Source: Mesorhizobium mediterraneum (lineage in GTDB: Bacteria; Pseudomonadota; Alphaproteobacteria; Rhizobiales; Rhizobiaceae). From it: a DNA stretch of 64,000 nucleotides. Below the pieces are notes generated by a model that searched no databases, was not told where the DNA came from, and was given only the letters and a program-made list of their open reading frames with translations. Shown piece after piece: positions 63,677 to 64,000 of this stretch (positions are counted from its first letter, which is position 1; every line of letters starts with the position of its first letter). Where the stretch lies: contig NZ_NPKI01000025.1 in assembly GCF_002284565.1 (NCBI RefSeq), positions 1 to 64,000 on the forward strand, in the 5' to 3' direction. Made by a program: the position numbers and the translations under genes.

Positions 63677-64000
63677 AATGGCATTCCAGCGCGCTCTCGT
63701 CGGTTGGTCACAGGCCCATGCACGTAGCTATTTGGCACCTGTCGCCATCTTCGGCGCTCGCTCTTTCCAGCGTCGTGAAATGCCATGATCATGCGAGACG
63801 TTATCCAACGCCCAGAATGGCTCCAACGGCACCCACCTTGAACCTCCTCCCCCCACACAACACCGGCTAACTTGGAAACGACGGCACAGCACGCCTCGAC
63901 GCGCGAGCAGAACCAGTTACCAAACACGGCGCTGACCGGCGGCATCGCAACTTCGGGCCTCAGACGTCGCGCGGCGAGGACTATGACCAGAAGGCCCAGA
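63677..64000. other. Region upstream of the flippase gene
   Basis: The last 324 bases hold no gene I can support. The stretch should contain the promoter of the wzx operon on the minus strand. No repeat, tRNA or insertion sequence is visible. A neighbouring gene may begin beyond the window. Confidence 0.35.

Overview
The window looks like chromosomal DNA of a Mesorhizobium-type alphaproteobacterium (Rhizobiales). The grounds are high GC with rhizobial codon use, a complete frc fructose-import locus of the Sinorhizobium layout, a glgP-glgB-glgC-glgA-pgm glycogen operon, and a tandem pair of RIME-like palindromic repeats. The genus is inferred from gene content, not from a marker gene.

Layout. 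0.1-9.2 kb (minus): glycogen synthesis and breakdown. 9.4-9.5 kb: two 45-bp palindromic repeats. 9.5-15.1 kb: frcBCA (minus) divergent from frcR and frcK (plus), with a palindromic operator candidate between them that holds both presumed -35 boxes. 15.3-17.3 kb: a lone DegT-type aminotransferase and a vapBC toxin-antitoxin pair. 17.6-21.2 kb (minus): cysD-cysNC-cysQ, which makes PAPS and removes PAP. From 21.7 kb to the right end the window is almost entirely surface-polysaccharide genes.

Polysaccharide region. 21.7-27.6 kb: an O-antigen ligase/polymerase and an apparent UDP-QuiNAc module (4,6-dehydratase, 4-reductase, priming phosphoglycosyl transferase) plus a GT2. 27.8-37.1 kb: a GT-C type membrane glycosyltransferase, a GT2, an ABC exporter (Wzm/Wzt with a C-terminal carbohydrate-binding domain), an RgpF-like protein, and a three-part sulfotransferase / coiled-coil / WbsX-like fusion. 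37.1-40.5 kb: the four dTDP-L-rhamnose genes. 40.6-48.0 kb: a Wzx/Wzy-type machine (polymerase, a TPR/jelly-roll membrane protein, a BY-kinase split by one in-frame stop codon, a Wza-like lipoprotein, a PHP phosphatase and a FecR-like secreted protein). 48.4-54.3 kb: a mannose-1-P guanylyltransferase/AGE-epimerase fusion, a glycosyltransferase, an epimerase, a methyltransferase and the tail of a deleted acetyltransferase. 54.5-55.3 kb: a secreted protein with strong GH56 (hyaluronidase) motifs. 55.4-63.7 kb: another polymerase/ligase, two glycosyltransferases, two methyltransferases, a pyruvyl transferase and a Wzx flippase.

Together the genes suggest a rhamnose- and QuiNAc-containing ABC-exported O antigen, possibly sulfated from the PAPS made by cysDNC, plus a Wzx/Wzy-type polymer that may be pyruvylated. 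Genes within operons are tightly coupled, often by 4-bp start/stop overlaps that use ATG, GTG or TTG. Visible swings in base composition inside single genes point to mosaic exchange of the serotype-determining parts.
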